A stretch of 64,000 nt of DNA from Hymenochaete sp. R1 (Eukaryota > Basidiomycota > Agaricomycetes > Hymenochaetales > Hymenochaetaceae). The stretch covers positions 1 through 64,000 of the forward strand of contig JAFREE010000095.1 of NCBI GenBank assembly GCA_019400425.1. The letters run 5' to 3'. The first letter of the stretch is position 1; the number at the start of each line of letters is the position of its first letter. The notes under the pieces were generated by a model. It made no database searches, was not told the origin of the DNA, and saw only the letters and a program-made list of their open reading frames with translations. A program made the translations under genes and the position numbers. Of the stretch, positions 11,253-23,800 are shown piece by piece.

Positions 11253-12920
11253 TTACGTGGGCGTGGGACGCACGGGTCTCGCAGCAGCAAGACCCTCCGC
11301 ATTCTTATAAAAAATGACATCGCCTTCGTCCTCAACAAACTGAAGATCAAATTAATCAGACAAACGCCCCCAAACCAGCCTTATCAAAGGGAGAAAAAAT
11401 CCGCACCTTGCATTGTTTATACACCCTATACACCTCAGACCACCCACCAGGCCTCCCCTCGTTCCGAATCCCCTTCCCCTCCAAAAACTTCCGAAGCGCC
11501 GCCGCCGCCTCCCACGCATGATAATGCGGGATCTTGCTCGACACATGATGCGACACATGCGTCTCCGACATCCCATGCGTCGCAAACGACCCGAGCCACG
11601 CGCCCGCAGGACCCAAGTCGCCCAAAAGACTGCGATCAAACGTCGCGAGCGCGCCGCGGATGAAGGTATGTTCGGAGGCGCGGTAGTGTGGGAGGAGCGG
11701 GTCGGTGTGTTGGAGGAAGGTGATGAGGACGATCCAGTGGTTCACCCAGAGGTAGGGGATGAAGTAGACGCGGACCATCTCGGCCCAGCTGCGCGTTTGG
11801 GCCCATATGAGAAGAATGCCGGCCCAGATGACGAGGCTGGCAACCGATAAGCGGATGAGGTTGGCCTCGCTGGGCTTGAAGAGAGGCGAGTTGGGTGAAA
11901 AATCTATAGATGGAAGAGGGGAAGGGAAGAGGGGGAACCGGTAAGCAATTGGTGAAAGACAAAGATGCGTATCGACTCACGGTTAGTACCTGGAGGGTAC
12001 TTTACTGAGCCGGATACGTTGGTAGCAAGGTGCATTTGATGTCCGAGTACCTTCGTAGCTCCATCAACCCACAATTCGAATTTCGAACCGACGAAAGTCA
12101 TACCAAAATAGACGCCGCATGTATGCCGGCTCCGATAGGTGAATCGCCCAACGCTTCCCATAATTCACGCTTGGCCTCGTCCGTGATGCTGACGCCTTGT
12201 ATGTCTTCCCTTGACAGGTCAAGAGGTGGAAGACTCATCTGCGAACGAGTTTGAGGGATGAACCCTTGGTCGTGAAGCATATGACCGGTCGATGTGTGAT
12301 GCTTCGAGTGTGTGATCCTCCATGAGTGATAAGGAACGCCGATACTGGAAATCGGGAAAAATGAGCATCATTATATAGACGGAAAGCAGCTCGAATGCAA
12401 TCATTCGACTCACATAGTATGAAGCACCAGACCGACTGCATTGTTGAGTGTTTTGCTGCTCGAGAATGCATGGTGACCGCATTCGTGGCCAATTACCCAA
12501 AGCCCGGTGCCCCAGAGACCGGCAAAGAACGAGTAGAGCGCCCAGAGGGCCACCCTTGCCATCGTATAGTGGTACGAGGAAGGAAGGTGAATGAAGTGCG
12601 GTGAGATCTTGGAGTCGAGAAAGTTTGCCGCAAGGAAGGTACACCCCAGAAGGGCGAAGTCCATCAACCTGAACATCTCGTTAACTTTCCTTCGGCATAG
12701 TCGAACGAGAAGACAGACGTACACATAGAGCATAGATTTCAGAGCGGATCGTTCATAGCAATGGGCACTACAGCAAACCAATATGAATGACCTGTCCACG
12801 AGTTTAGATGGAAAGCACAGACGGTATAACACCGAGGAGTTCTTTAATGGATACGTCCGGCGGGATGAACTCTTGTTGATCTGTGATCATCGTTGTTCCG
12901 TTTGAATGCTTTACCCGCAT
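11253..12920 (-). CDS. FAD2: Delta-12 fatty-acid desaturase, tandem copy 2 (shortened C-terminus)
   Basis: Seven exons (12920-12823, 12767-12723, 12668-12414, 12344-12104, 12050-11981, 11903-11407, 11339-11253) give 430 residues. The histidine boxes are HECGHH, HSKHH and HVSHH, all intact, so it should be an active ER membrane desaturase. Exons 2-6 have exactly the same lengths as in copies 1 and 3 (45, 255, 241, 70, 497 nt). The last exon is 87 nt rather than 138 nt, so the acidic tail of the other copies is replaced by a short ...RPVRPTPT end. The first donor is GTCTGT, weaker than usual. Its upstream region carries G-rich runs and a TTTAATA element near 12993. Confidence 0.9.
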
Positions 12921-14913
12921 GGTTTATGAAGGTGAGAGGATAGGATAGGAAGCTGGAAGGGGAGTGAGCACTGGCAGGGAGACGTCGGTGCGCTATTAAA
13001 CAAGTATGGTACGAGTGGCGGAAAGCTCAGAGAAGGAGGGGTGATTGGGAGGTTTATACGCAAATCAGTCGGGAGGGGGAGGGGGTTCAAATACTCTCGG
13101 GCAGGGAGGGGAGGTGGAGCAGAATCCTCGATTGTTGCAGGGTTCCTCGGACGTAGTGCAAGCGGTGGTCCACTCAAATCCCTATATTTTCCAATGTTTT
13201 GTACATGAGCGGAGTGACGCCGACAGCTGGAAGCAACTGAGTATCAATATCAATTGAGCTCCGCGCCCGGGCTCCGGGGGAGAAGGTGAGCAATGCCATG
13301 GTTTCAATCGTATGGTTTTGCGGTGAAGTAGACATCGTGAATGCGTCAAGACGATGAGCCTGGGAGAGCGCGCCGAAACAGCCCGCCCAGACCGAGCAAG
13401 TTTGAGGTTTCTTTCTGATCGAAGCTGCAAAAAAAGCTTGAAGAAGCAGAGAGTCTATTAGCCATTGCAATGGAAGTCAATGCCGATTTGAATCGCAGAC
13501 GGGAGTAGTTTGGTGTTGCGAACCTTTGTAGCTCCAGAAACCTCCGAGCCGTTGATGATGAGCGAGTGGCGGCACGCAGTTTTATTGCCTCCTCCTGGGC
13601 ACTTCTTCCACGTGCTAAATTAAAAGCAAATGGACCAGCCTTTCGCGAGTTCTTAGAGCTTCTTGGATCCCTTCCCGTATACGTCCCTTTTTCCAGAAAG
13701 TCGACCCTGCAGCTGTCTGTGATCTTTTTGGAGTCGTTCAGGTTCTCCGATGCGTCGGAAAACGAACAATGAAGGTCGGCATCATCAGCGTGATTATGAA
13801 CGACAAGCGCCAGCTATGCTGACAAGGTCAAAGCCTGAGCCGTCGCGATTCTGTCCCACGAGGTCCGGAAACACCAGCTTGGACCTCCAGATCTGCTCTC
13901 GTTCGAGTTCAAGTTGATGATGCTGAATACCATTTGAAACGCATGAAACCCCGGAGAACAGGAGAACGTAAGGCTAGATAATTTCGTAAGATCATCCTCG
14001 CCACTGTATTGGTAGTGGTAGTACCAGACCCACGGCCAAGGGTCGAAAGCCGATGAAGTCATCCCACAGCTCGTCCGAGTCGCTCCTCGGATAAGTGGTC
14101 GATCAAGAAAAAACAATAGCCACAGTTTCCACATCCCTCTGCCAGACTCTCGCCAGTCAATTTGCAGCGCAAAATACGGCTTCGGGTGGCGTTAACGTGT
14201 TGCCCCCGAAGGACCTCCGACCATCATCATCATAGTCATAGTCGTCCGGCTGACTCGTATCCGTATCCGTGTCTGCGTTATCAGTCCTTCGAGTCTCTCT
14301 ACTTGCGACGCTTAGTCATCAAGGCTGCGAGTGTCTTGTGTAGCCAATCGTAGACTATAGACTACATATGTTCAATAGGTAGATATAGCCCATTGACGCG
14401 AAAGTAGGTAAAGTACGCACTGAACGACGAAGAGAGAAAAATGAGAATAACTTGAAGCGTCGTGGTTTTTTTGGAAAATTCTGATTCGCGACTCGATCGC
14501 GAGTTTCCAGGTCTCACGCGGCGATCTGCTCTCTAAACCCTTTATGATACGGGTGCGGTAGTTGTTCCATCGGTTAAATAGACTCCATGTCATCATGCTC
14601 CTCTCTCGCATCTCCCGCCTCGCGTCAACTCACTGAAGCAATAGCAACACAGCACTAAAGAATGATTAGAAAGGAGTACTCGGAGGGCACCCATATTATT
14701 TTTCAGTGTCTACTTTGTCTTTGTTCAACTTAATCCAGTACAGTAATATACCACGATCTAAAACCAGATTCAATGAAACGCGTGGTGCAAAAAGCGAGAA
14801 ACGTGGAAAGCAGCGGAAGCAGATGATTAAAAAACAGTACGTGGAAGCCAGAGAAGATGAAGGATGAGACTTCCACATGATAAGCGATGATCCCAAGGGA
14901 ACGGATCCGAGCC
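12921..14913. other. Intergenic, no gene seen (about 2 kb)
   Basis: This is the upstream region of desaturase copy 2 and the 3' flank of copy 3. G-rich runs (for example 13070-13085, 13100-13117) lie about 150-200 bp upstream of copy 2. Open frames such as 13174-13470 (-) and 13814-14134 (-) have no family motifs and no convincing splice partners. Confidence 0.5.
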
Positions 14914-16625
14914 TCATGCAGAAGGCTTCTCAACGGGCGAATCTAGTTCTACCCCCGAGTCACTGACTGCGGAGTCCTTGCATGCCGGGCGTGACGCAGC
15001 AAGACCTTCTGCGTTCTTATAAAATACAATGTCGCCTTCATCCTCGACAAACTATAATGTCAGGGAACAAAAAAGGTTTCGATCAGACAGTCTGGCGAAA
15101 CACATACACCACGGATACGCACCTTGCATTGCCTGAACACCCTATACGTCTCTGACCAACCGCCAGGACGACCCTGTAGCTTGATACCTTCTTTTTGCAG
15201 ACGCTTTCGCAGTGCGTAGGTCGCCTCCCATGCATGATAGTGTGGAATCTTGCTGGATACGTGGTGAGCGACATGCGTCTCTGAAATCCCGTGTGTCGCT
15301 ACGGCGCCTAGCCAGCCAGCAAGCGAGCCTAAATCGCCAAGAAGACTGCGATCGAAGGTTGCCAGGGCACCACGGACAAAGGTGTGCTCAGGCGCGCGAT
15401 AGTGCGGAAGGAGAGGATCGGTGTGTTGAAGGAAGGTGATGAGGACGATCCAATGGTTGACCCAAAGGTATGGGAAGAAGTAAACACGAAGCATCTCGCC
15501 CACGCCTCGCGTGTAGGCCCAAGATAGAAGCACACCGACCCAAACTGTCAAAGCAAAAACGGAGAGGCGGATGAGTGGCGCCTCGTGTGGTTTGAAGAGA
15601 GGTGCTCCCGGTTTGAAGTCTGCCATATCAAGGTCAGAGGCTACTAATCAAAATATAAATCGAGTACTGACGACTCGTGCCCCATGGATAACGAAGTTGT
15701 CCTGAAGCATTGAGAGCAAGATAATACTGGAAGCCTGCCACCTTCGATAATTAAAAATAATTATGTAAGCATCCCAAAATAGAAATCACATGCAACGACT
15801 CGACTCACCGCCAGCGCTACCAAGGTACAGCTCGCGCCGATGGGCGTATCGCCAAGCGCTTCCCAAAGTTCCTGCTTCACTTCATCAGCGATGGACGACC
15901 CCTCGATATCCTCTTTCGCGTGGTCTATGGGCGGCAGCCCCATCTGCGAACGAGTTTTGGGAACAAAGGCCTGATCTTGCGTCATGTGTCCCGTTTGCGC
16001 ATGATGCTTGCTGTGAGTAATTCTCCAGGAATGGTACGGTACGCCAACCCTGATTGTTTTATTTCTTAAGAAAGGGTTGCAGAAATAAGATGCCCCTGGA
16101 CTCACAGAGTATGGAGAATGAGGCCAACGGCGTTGTTGATGGACTTGCTAGAGGAGAACGCCTGGTGACCGCACTCATGTCCAAGGATCCAAATCCCCGT
16201 GCCCCACAAACCAGCGAAGAACGAGTAGAACGCCCAGACCGCGAACTTGCCGAGGGTGTAGAGATAAGGACTCGGGAGCGAGACGTACGTCGGTGATAAG
16301 CGTGAATCGAGAAAATTGGCAACCAATAGTGACGTCCCAATCACTACAACGTCCAGAACGCTGTCAAAAACATAGCGTGAGAGTCTGAAATGTTACAAGC
16401 AAACAGGTGAACTTACATATAGAGCGAAGACTTGACCAAAGATCTTTCGAAGCAGTGGGCTCTGCAAGGGACGAGCGAAAAAAAGTGAGAAAAAAAGGTC
16501 GTTTGCCAGACAAAGGGTGGCACTCACGGAATCACAGAAAGTAAGTCCTTGATGGAGACGTCGGGGATGACCACCTCATGCTGGTCAACGACCTCTGTTT
16601 TCCCGTCTGAGCAACGAGTTTTCAT
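14914..16625 (-). CDS. FAD2: Delta-12 fatty-acid desaturase, tandem copy 3
   Basis: Seven exons (16625-16528, 16461-16417, 16360-16106, 16049-15809, 15741-15672, 15619-15123, 15051-14914) give 447 residues. Histidine boxes are HECGH, HSKHH and HVAHH. Exon lengths 2-6 match copies 1 and 2 exactly, and the 138-nt last exon and acidic tail (...VELDSPVEKPSA) match copy 1. A TTTAAATA element about 90 bp upstream of the start (near 16717) is a plausible TATA box on the sense strand. It is the most upstream member of the array and faces the TPR-like gene head-to-head across 1.27 kb. Confidence 0.93.
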
Positions 16626-17555
16626 TGCCAAGATACTAAAAGGTGCGGACTGTATGGTGGTAAAAGCGAAGGAGGGCCGGGTGGCAGCTACATGGCTTAA
16701 GCTTGTTGTGGTCTGTATTTAAAGGCGGGATAGGGCAGGCGCTGTCAAGAGGAGCTTGGTGGACTTGACTACCGCCTATGTCCCTTCGGCTGCTGGCTGT
16801 TGGTTCTTAGTCGAAAAGCGGCAATATGTTTGCAGCTGATACGCGTTCCGTGTGGAAGAAGGTGTGAGCTGCGGTAAATTGGCGTGCGTCCAGTTATGTT
16901 CAAGCATAAGCCTATGTCCTGTCTTGATATTTCCTATATGTCTATCTGCATTCCTGGAATCAATCGATCATCCCCGTGGTTTGTCTCAGATCTCTGGCTT
17001 GCCCGAGGGCCAGGAGAGAAGCGCTGGCCTGCTGGCCTTTCCCGCGTCAACAAGCCGGACAGCCTGTGAAAAAGTTTGTAGCCGCATATGTTCTCTTCGA
17101 TCATTCCACGGATGACGGAAACAGAGTTGATGCATTAAGCTTTAACCAATATGTCGAAATGAAACTCTGAATGTTAAGCCAAAACCGAGGGGGGCGAAAG
17201 TTTCCTCTCAGCACTTTTGCCTTTGCCTAACTGAAAAGCCGTGAGCGCCTGATACAAACGTCCAATCAAATGGGCCAAAAACGCTCAATCGCGGAGAAAC
17301 GGTCTTCACGGTTATTCGCCAAAGATAAAGATGTATACTGGGCAAAAGTGCGCTTGCAGAAGCTTGTTATGTTATCGTTGTGCACCGGTCGACGACCAAA
17401 GTCACAATCCAATACGACACAAGATGATGCGGTGGCTGAACATCTGCTATCTGCGGTCAACGGCGAAAATCGAGCGAAAGTCTTTTCAGGACCTCTTTGA
17501 CTCCATCCCTGCCGTTAATTCTATCAACATCGTTGCGCATGTCAACTGTAGTACA

Positions 17556-17573
17556 TGTACTAGTACTAGTACA
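17556..17573. promoter_or_regulatory. 18-bp perfect palindrome with GTAC every 6 bp
   Basis: TGTACTAGTACTAGTACA equals its own reverse complement. Immediately upstream another GTACATGTAC palindrome (17551-17560) keeps the same spacing, so GTAC recurs at 17551, 17557, 17563 and 17569. It lies about 320 bp upstream of the nuclear-basket start codon. A dimeric factor site or simple-sequence slippage are both possible. Confidence 0.4.
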
Positions 17574-17629
17574 AGTGCGGGGAAAGGAAAGGGTCAGGTC
17601 GTCCCGCACTGAAGGGATCGACTTGACTG

Positions 17630-17648
17630 ATCTCTCCGAGCGAGAGAT
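17630..17648. promoter_or_regulatory. Short inverted repeat (hairpin)
   Basis: ATCTCTC and GAGAGAT flank a five-base loop, a perfect 7-bp stem. No function is evident; it could be a protein-binding site. Confidence 0.3.
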
Positions 17649-17670
17649 TTGCGATTACTTAAGAAATATT

Positions 17671-17720
17671 CACGTGACATTGTCACACGATCCTGTCACG
17701 AAGCCACCTGTCACAGTCAC
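17671..17720 (+). promoter_or_regulatory. CACGTG plus three TGTCAC repeats
   Basis: CACGTG (17671-76, the E-box/bHLH core) is followed by TGTCAC at 17681, 17694 and 17709 and AGTCAC at 17715, about 180-225 bp upstream of the nuclear-basket start. This is a plausible clustered transcription-factor site by pattern only. Confidence 0.35.
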
Positions 17721-17843
17721 AAGAACGCTCGCTTGCCTCTTGACACGGGTCTGACTTGGACAACTTCGCCGCTCATAACGCAGTGTGCTGCAGCCACCGG
17801 CACTCCGTTGTGCAGCTCCCCTTTGTACACCTCTTGACTTCCT

Positions 17844-17867
17844 ACCACCACCACCACCACCACCACC
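17844..17867 (+). repeat. (ACC)8 microsatellite in the 5' leader of the TPR-like gene
   Basis: Eight perfect ACC units end 28 bp before the start codon at 17896, within the likely 5' untranslated region. Confidence 0.8.
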
Positions 17868-17895
17868 ACTACCCACCTTCAACAGTGGTGTAGTC

Positions 17896-20800
17896 ATGCC
17901 ACCCCGAAGAAAAAGCAAGAAAACCCATGCTGAGGACGACGATGATTCAGTACGGCATCCAACTCCGCCCCCTCAGAATATTAATGAAATGTACATGGGG
18001 CCGCTTCTGACCGACATCGACCTCTCTGCTCTATCGACCTTTTTTCCCGACACCGCATTCGAACCCGTTACTCCAGCCCTTGTTGCACAATGCTTCAGGC
18101 TGGTCATCAACCAAGCGGAACAAATCGACGAAAAGTCACGCGAAATTGAGGAGCTACAGGCGGAAGCAGAACGGAAGGACGTTGAGCTTGACCAAGCTCT
18201 ACAGGATCGAGATAATGCTACGCGAGATTTGGAGAACTCCGTAGAGACAGTGACCGAGGAGCTAGCGAAAGCGAGGAAAGAGAAGGATGAGCTTTGTGAG
18301 CGCGACATTTCTTCTGTAAAAATCAAAATTGTATTTATTCTAATGTGTCATAAAAGTAGCCAGTCGGAACGCTCTACAGGCCCAGATCTCCTCAAATACT
18401 TCGTCACAGACCGCAGCTTCTGAAGAGCTCAGCGTGTTGCGTAAAAAAGTCGACGATGTGGAGAGGGAGAAACGGGATTTGCTTGGTGTCGTCACTCGAC
18501 TCGAAGAGGACGTTGCGCAACGAGAGTCAGAAATTCTTTCTCTTCGTGACACCGTCAAAGAAGTACGTAGCGAGGCTCAAGACCTAGAAGCTACCGTTCG
18601 CGATATTAGGGCGTCTGAGCGATCAACAACTGTATGTCCATACAATGTAACCCGCATATCATTCATATCTGACTCTATTCATAGTTCAAAGTCGAGACTC
18701 TCACACATCAATTACAATTGGCTCAAGATGAGAACAAACGTAGTGAAACCGAGTTAGTCAAGAAGACTGAGGAATTTTCGAACTACCGCCGGGACAAGCA
18801 TACCGAAACCGTTCAACTTCAGTCGGAGCTTGACACGCTGAGACAGACGCACAACCAGACAACGAGCTCACTCCGCGCACTTCAATCCTCGCATAATTCC
18901 CAATCGCATCAACTTTCACAGGCATTACAAAAAGTACATGACTTGACGAGTCAGCTGGCCGACCAAGAGGCGAAGTACTCGAGCGAAGCCAACAACCTCC
19001 GCCGGTTAGTACAAATGATGGAGGAACGGGAAGATCAGGCTAAGGAACTTGTCGCAAATATTGAGAAGGATTGGGAAGGATTGGAAGAAAAGGCAGTGGC
19101 AAAGGAGCGCGAACTCCGACAAATGTTGGACGAGGAAGAGGCGAGGTCGAAGAGGCTGGAGGAGGATCTTGAAGAAATGAGAACCGTAGTAGCGCGCATG
19201 AACAGGGGTGAACTCCCCACGCCAGGTTCTGCTTCTATTTCCCCCAACACCTCCGTCGACAGTCTTTCTGGATTGAGTCCTGGTATTGCAATGATCAACC
19301 GCATGCAGAAGAGCGGCAAGACGTTCACTGAGGTCTACGCTGACTATGTCCGCATGCAATCTGAGCTGTCAATGAAGACGAACGAAATTGATAGGTTGGA
19401 CCGGACGCTGACCGAAGTTCTCGCAGAATTGGAAGAACGTGTAAGTGTCTTCCGTACCAATCTGAGGTTTCATCATCAGTACTTATGATATAACGTAGGC
19501 ACCTGCTCTTGCTCAGCAGAAGGTAGAAATCGAGCGTGCACAAGCCGAGTCTCAACAACTTGCTTCCCAATTGTCTCAAGCTCTTACTGAACGTGATGCG
19601 AGTGCGTCCCGGGCAAATGAAGCTACGCAAAAGTTCAACAGGATGCAAAAGGAGAATGCGTTACTGCAACAACAGCTCGACGACATGGCTCGTCAGCTCA
19701 AAATACTTCTGCAAGAACTCGGCCGCCTCCACGATGCGACGTTACCGTCCGACGAAGACCTTCAAGCTATCGCGCCTGCAGAGAATATCGACGATGTCAT
19801 TACCAACAACTTGGTCCTCTACCGTTCGATTCCTCAACTGCAAGAACAGAACATGAAACTTCTTCGATGTATTCGCGAACTCGGCGGAAAGATGGAACGG
19901 GAGGAAAGCGAGTACAAGGAACAGTTAGACGTTGAGCAGACTGAAGCGATTCGAGAAGCCCACGAAGCAATCCAAGCTCTACAAACCGAACTCGAAACCA
20001 CGCGATCCAGTCAACAAGCTACAATCCAGGCGTACATCAAAGAACGTGACACTCTGAAGACGATGCTCGCGAGGCACGAGCGCGGCGGCTCCGTGCCCCA
20101 AACATCAATGTCAACAGAGCCCTCGACACAAATCAACGGTCATATCCGCGAACCGACTGAGCTCGAGAGGGAGCTCGAGGACACGCGTTCGAACTTTGAT
20201 GCTTATCAACGTGAGATGGGTATTGACGCTCTGAAACTTCGCGAAGAGGTTGCTTCGTATCAACGTGAGACGAGTCAGCTCGGTGCGGCGCTTGCGAAAG
20301 CAAACGCGAAGATTGAATTCCTGAATGGTGGGGTACTTCTAATTTGGACATGATGATATGATTTTAACGCATGCCTTGATCCAGAGCGGCACCGTATGTC
20401 CCATGAACAATACCTTTTGGCCGAGCGGGAAGTTCAAAGCTTGCAAAACCGGAACCAACAACTACACGACCAATATGTTCGGCTTGACATCGCGTGCAAT
20501 CATGCTTCAGAAGAGCTTTCTACGGCAAACGGTCAGATCGAGCGCTTGCGGAATGACTGTTCTAATCTTCGAGCCGAGAAGAGGATTTGGGAGGTAAGTC
20601 TTGTCATACCTGATTTTGCAATCGAATACTTATAACTTTGCTTCTAGAACGTACAAGCACGACTTCTTGAAGAGAACAGGTCTCTGACGCTCGAACGCTC
20701 GCGTATGGCTGACCTTATCGCCAACGTACAAAAGTTGCACAATGACGTTGACAAGTCGAATGAGAGTGACCGTAGGCGCTTCGAGTCTCGTCTGCAGGAT

Positions 20801-23800
20801 GCAGAGAGTCAATTGTACGTGATAAAATCATTTTACATTTCTATGCGTGCTGATACGTTCACCAGGCATGATCTCCGGAATCAGCTATCTCGGGAGCGGG
20901 ATGCGCTTCGACAAACTACGCTACAGAAAGACCTTGAGCTGCAGGAAGTTCGACAAAAAGTCGACCGATCGGTAAGTAGCCATCTCTTTATTGGATGCCG
21001 TCGTGCGGAGCTGAGATATCCGATCCAGGTGGAAAACTTGTCAAAAGCTCGGGAAAGCTTGGTAGAGGCAGAAACGAGTAGGAAACACCTCCAAGAACGT
21101 GTTGAGGACCTTCAAAAGCAAGTAGCCACCTCCGAAGAAAAGTTGGCAGTTTACGAACGCCGTACGACTACCATCTCTGCTTCGGGGTCATCGCAGACTA
21201 TGCCTGCTACCGACGCCTCAACCGAGGAACAGTTGAAGGCCGAAGTAGCCGAACTCCGGTAATTATCTCTCCTTTCCTACCATTTTAACTACAAAATATT
21301 CAGACATCTCCACAGAGGCACGCTCAAAGCAACGCAGGTCGATCTCGCGGCCGCTCAGAGCCATGTTCAGCAGTTCCAGGAAATAAGCCAAGCGAGCGAG
21401 GCAGCTCTTCAGTCCTTATCGTCTTCGCACGATGAGTATAAGGCATCCACTGAAGCCCAAATCACAAAACATGAGGTGAGGCGATAATGCAGGTCAAAGG
21501 ATTGGAAATATGCTAATGCGACTGAGTCAGGCTCAACAAAAGAATTTGGAGGAGAAAATCGCATCGATGCAAGAGGAGGTCAACAGACTCTCTGCCAAGG
21601 CCACAGAAGCACAACAAAGCCTGGAGAGGGAACGAGCGGCTTACGCGCAAGACAAGAAAACTCTTGAGGAGACTATCATCGACATCACGAATTCCGAAGC
21701 CAGCAATCGATCGGATCGAGTCTCGAGGGAAAATGATGTCCGAGAGCAAATGGAGCGAGCGAAGGTAGGATTGATTGCTTTACAGTTGACTTAGTATCTG
21801 ACTCTCCCTATAATTAGTCCGCGGAAGAAAAGTATTCTCGAGAAGTCATTGCCCATGCAGAGTCGATCAAACTTGTAGAGAATCTCAAAAAGGATCTCAA
21901 CGAAGCGTTGACTTCGGTTCGCGAGAAGACGACGCAGGCGGAGACCGCTCAGGCAAATTTCGTTTCTTCGGAGACTAGTTGGCAACAGCAGAAAGAAGCT
22001 CTGGAGCGAGAAGTTTCAGACTTGAACACGCGTTCGAAGGATCTCGCATCGCAGAACTCTATCCTTCATCAACACCTGGAATCTGTTAGCTCGCAGGCAT
22101 CACGCATTCGTAATGCCGCTGATTCGAACGTCAATGTACCCGACTCCATGGATGCGGAGGATAATGATGGTCGGATAACAGAATTACGTTCTGTGGTGGC
22201 TTACTTGCGCAAGGAGAAAGAAATAGTCGATCTGCAACTTGAGCTTGCCAAGCAAGAAAGTGCAAGGCAAAAAACACAGATCGATCATCTTTCTCAAACT
22301 CTGGCAGAGACGAGAACTACTCTTTCTGCTGTGAGTTTGACTGTATTTGGCTTTAACCTTATCTAATACATTTGACTCAGGAACGTGAACAAGCGGCCAA
22401 ATCAGTTGAGAACTCTACCGAACACGCAGAGCTTCTCGAGCGTATCAATCAACTCAATATTTTGCGCGAAAGCAACGCAACGCTTCGAGCTGAAGGTGAC
22501 GCTCACGCTCGAAAAGCTCGTCAACTCGAAGCCACTCTCAGCCAACTGCAATCCGAAGTCGGACCAGTCAAAGAAGAGGCGAAGTCGTTACGCGCTGAAG
22601 CCGATGCAAAGGACCGTCAGATCCAGAGATTGGAGGACGAGAATCGGCAATGGAAGGAGCGTAATAGCCAGCTTCTGACGAAGGTAAGCTTTGCGAAATG
22701 CCCGTGAAAAGTGGGATAATGCTTACATCCCTGACAGTATGAACGTATCGATCCCAATGACATTCAAGCTCTTAAGGATGAGATTGAAGATCTCCAGATT
22801 GACCTTAAAAAAGCTGCTGAGGAGAAAGATGCTGCGGGTCAAGAGTTGGAGGTGAAGACAAAAGCTGTATGTCCACTCTAATCAAGTACTTAGATTTTCT
22901 GCTGATATTTTCCACCTTAGCTTGAGGATTCACAAAAAAGCTACAACGAAATCAAAGCGAGGTTCAATCAGATGGTTCTGAGTACCCGTGCTCGAGTCCA
23001 ACAAAGTAACGCGCAAGTTTCTAAAATCAAAGAAGAAATGGCGTCAATGGAGAACCGGGTCAAAGAACTCACTGCTGAGAACGAACAACTGAAGCAAGCG
23101 GCCGAATCTTCAGCGTCTGCTTCAAGCGTTGCACCTGTTGCAGTTCCATCTCCTGAGCTGACTGCGGAGGTGGAGAGTCTCAAAAGGCAGCTTGCTACTT
23201 TGGCTCAAGAAAAAGAGAATGCTGTCAAAGTAGTCGCGGAAGAGATGGAACGCTCTGCCAAAAGTATCTCGGAACTTAAAGCAACTCTGGTGTGTGCAAT
23301 TTTTCCTTTCTTTTCCTTTCCTTTCGTGAGCTCACAAAACATGCCAGACTACACTGCGTGAGGAGAGAGATAAACTTTTGGCCGAAAAGGCTATTGCCCC
23401 AACTACGTCTGCCTCCCAGGCTGGTGCAACTGCATCTTCCGCCGATACTGCTCAATTCGAAACGGAAAGGGCGCAACTCGTGAAGGCTAAAGAGGACGCA
23501 TTGGCTCAAGTTGCGGAAGCAACGAAGAATCGTGATAACGCGGTTGCGAGGATGAAAGCTCTTGAAAAGAGGGCTTTGGATACTCTCACCGAGGCGAAGT
23601 CATTACGTCAACAGAACGTGAGTTAGTCTGTCATAATACTCGTTATTTTTCTCATTGGACTTGATAGGACAAAAACGCGGCGCGCGTTGCTGAGCTTGAG
23701 AAGCTTCGTTCTTCGGAAAACGAGAAGATAAACGAGCTTACCGAGAAACACAAGCAAGAGCAAGAGGCCGCTGTGACTGCAGCTTCAGAGAAACTTCGGG

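Larger units (their letters stand above)
16626..17895. other. Divergent intergenic region with several small symmetric motifs
   Basis: This shared upstream region separates desaturase copy 3 (-) and the nuclear-basket gene (+). No gene is seen. Notable motifs, listed separately, are a GTAC-repeat palindrome (17556-17573), a short hairpin (17630-17648), TGTCAC repeats with CACGTG (17671-17720) and an (ACC)8 microsatellite (17844-17867). Confidence 0.5.
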
